Below are positions 5,188-5,395 of a DNA stretch of 5,395 nucleotides, piece after piece. The first letter of the stretch is position 1. Each line of letters begins with the position of its first letter. The notes beneath the pieces were generated by a model. It ran no database searches, had not been told where the DNA came from, and worked only from the letters and a program-made list of their open reading frames with translations. The position numbers and the translations under genes were made by a program. Source of the stretch: an uncultured Phycisphaerales bacterium (GTDB lineage Bacteria; Planctomycetota; Phycisphaerae; WQYP01); contig CALCHA010000088.1 in assembly GCA_937901265.1 (NCBI GenBank), forward strand, positions 1 to 5,395, read 5' to 3'.

Positions 5188-5395
5188 TCACCGAGGTCGT
5201 TCGGAATTCGCCGCACGGCTCGTTGGCGTGATCGCCTTTCCCGTGGGCAGCACAATGCTGCCATCCGGTTGGATCTGGATATCGAGGATGACGCGGTGGA
5301 AGGCGTGACTGGCGCTACCAACGATCGTCTGCACGTCGTCGTATTGCCACACTTCGTCGCGCTGCGTCAGGACGATTATCTTGCCGGAGGTGTGC
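5188..5395 (-). CDS. Unknown protein, C-terminal 68 residues, start outside the window
   Basis: The - strand frame is open from the right edge to TGA at 5190-5188. The visible residues begin HTSGKIIVLTQRDEVWQYDD and include HRVILDIQIQPDGSIVLP. Alternating hydrophobic stretches suggest beta strands, with a polar tail ending in RAANSERPR. No ATG occurs in this frame in the window, so the gene begins beyond it. I do not recognise a family. It is preferred over an overlapping - strand open frame at 5052-5321, whose Arg/Ser-rich product is low-complexity and reads through the palindrome. The stop lies 50 bases before the attC-like site, consistent with the last part of an upstream cassette gene. 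Confidence 0.62.
   Translation of the reverse strand, partial: HTSGKIIVLTQRDEVWQYDDVQTIVGSASHAFHRVILDIQIQPDGSIVLPTGKAITPTSRAANSERPR

Larger units (their letters stand above)
4784..5395 (-). mobile_element. Integron-like cassette array fragment without a visible integrase
   Basis: On the - strand the order is: gene end (5188), attC-like site (5137-5035), 65-residue gene (5015-4818), attC-like left half (4813-4784). Genes and sites all point the same way and spacers are short, which is the layout of integron cassettes and of CALIN elements (cassette clusters lacking an integrase). No integrase or attI site is in the window, and the array runs off its right edge. The left end is broken where the half site meets the VOC remnant. 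Confidence 0.5.

Noticed and set aside
5052..5321. A - strand open frame of 89 codons with a Met start.
   Set aside because: Its product is Arg/Ser-rich and it reads through most of the palindrome. The other - strand frame ending at 5188 has a convincing protein pattern.

Overview
The window comes from a GC-rich bacterium that makes a flagellum. A planctomycete (perhaps Phycisphaerae-like) is my best guess, from the gene mix and from the large Tat-type lipoprotein of the six-hairpin glycosidase kind. That is an inference from style, with no marker gene to prove it.

Left part (1-1784, + strand): the end of a flagellar export-gate operon. fliR is cut by the window's left edge. flhB follows after 11 bases and is complete, with an NPTE rather than NPTH autocleavage motif. 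Middle (1795-3969, - strand): one long gene converges on flhB with only 10 bases between the stop codons. It encodes an exported lipoprotein resembling (alpha/alpha)6 six-hairpin glycoside hydrolases. Its start is set at 3969 by a strong Shine-Dalgarno site. A 252-base divergent spacer follows. The half of it nearest the next gene holds three consecutive hairpins. Next is a stand-alone CheY-like receiver protein (4222-4560, +) whose acidic pair is Glu-Glu.

Right part (about 4583-5395, - strand): this is the most unusual region and looks like part of an integron-type gene-cassette array without a visible integrase. Reading leftwards on the - strand it contains: the 3' end of an unknown gene (stop at 5188); a 103-base imperfect palindrome with attC architecture (5035-5137); a small 65-residue unknown gene starting 19 bases after it (5015-4818); the left half of a second attC-like site four bases after that gene's stop (4784-4813); and a headless C-terminal fragment of a PhnB-like VOC protein (about 4746-4614). 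The two attC-like left arms share the same plan, including two unpaired bases in the same places, and each follows a stop codon on the same strand.

Functionally, fliR and flhB belong to flagellar type III export. The lipoprotein and the receiver are separate transcription units. The right end is accessory DNA that has been gained and partly decayed.
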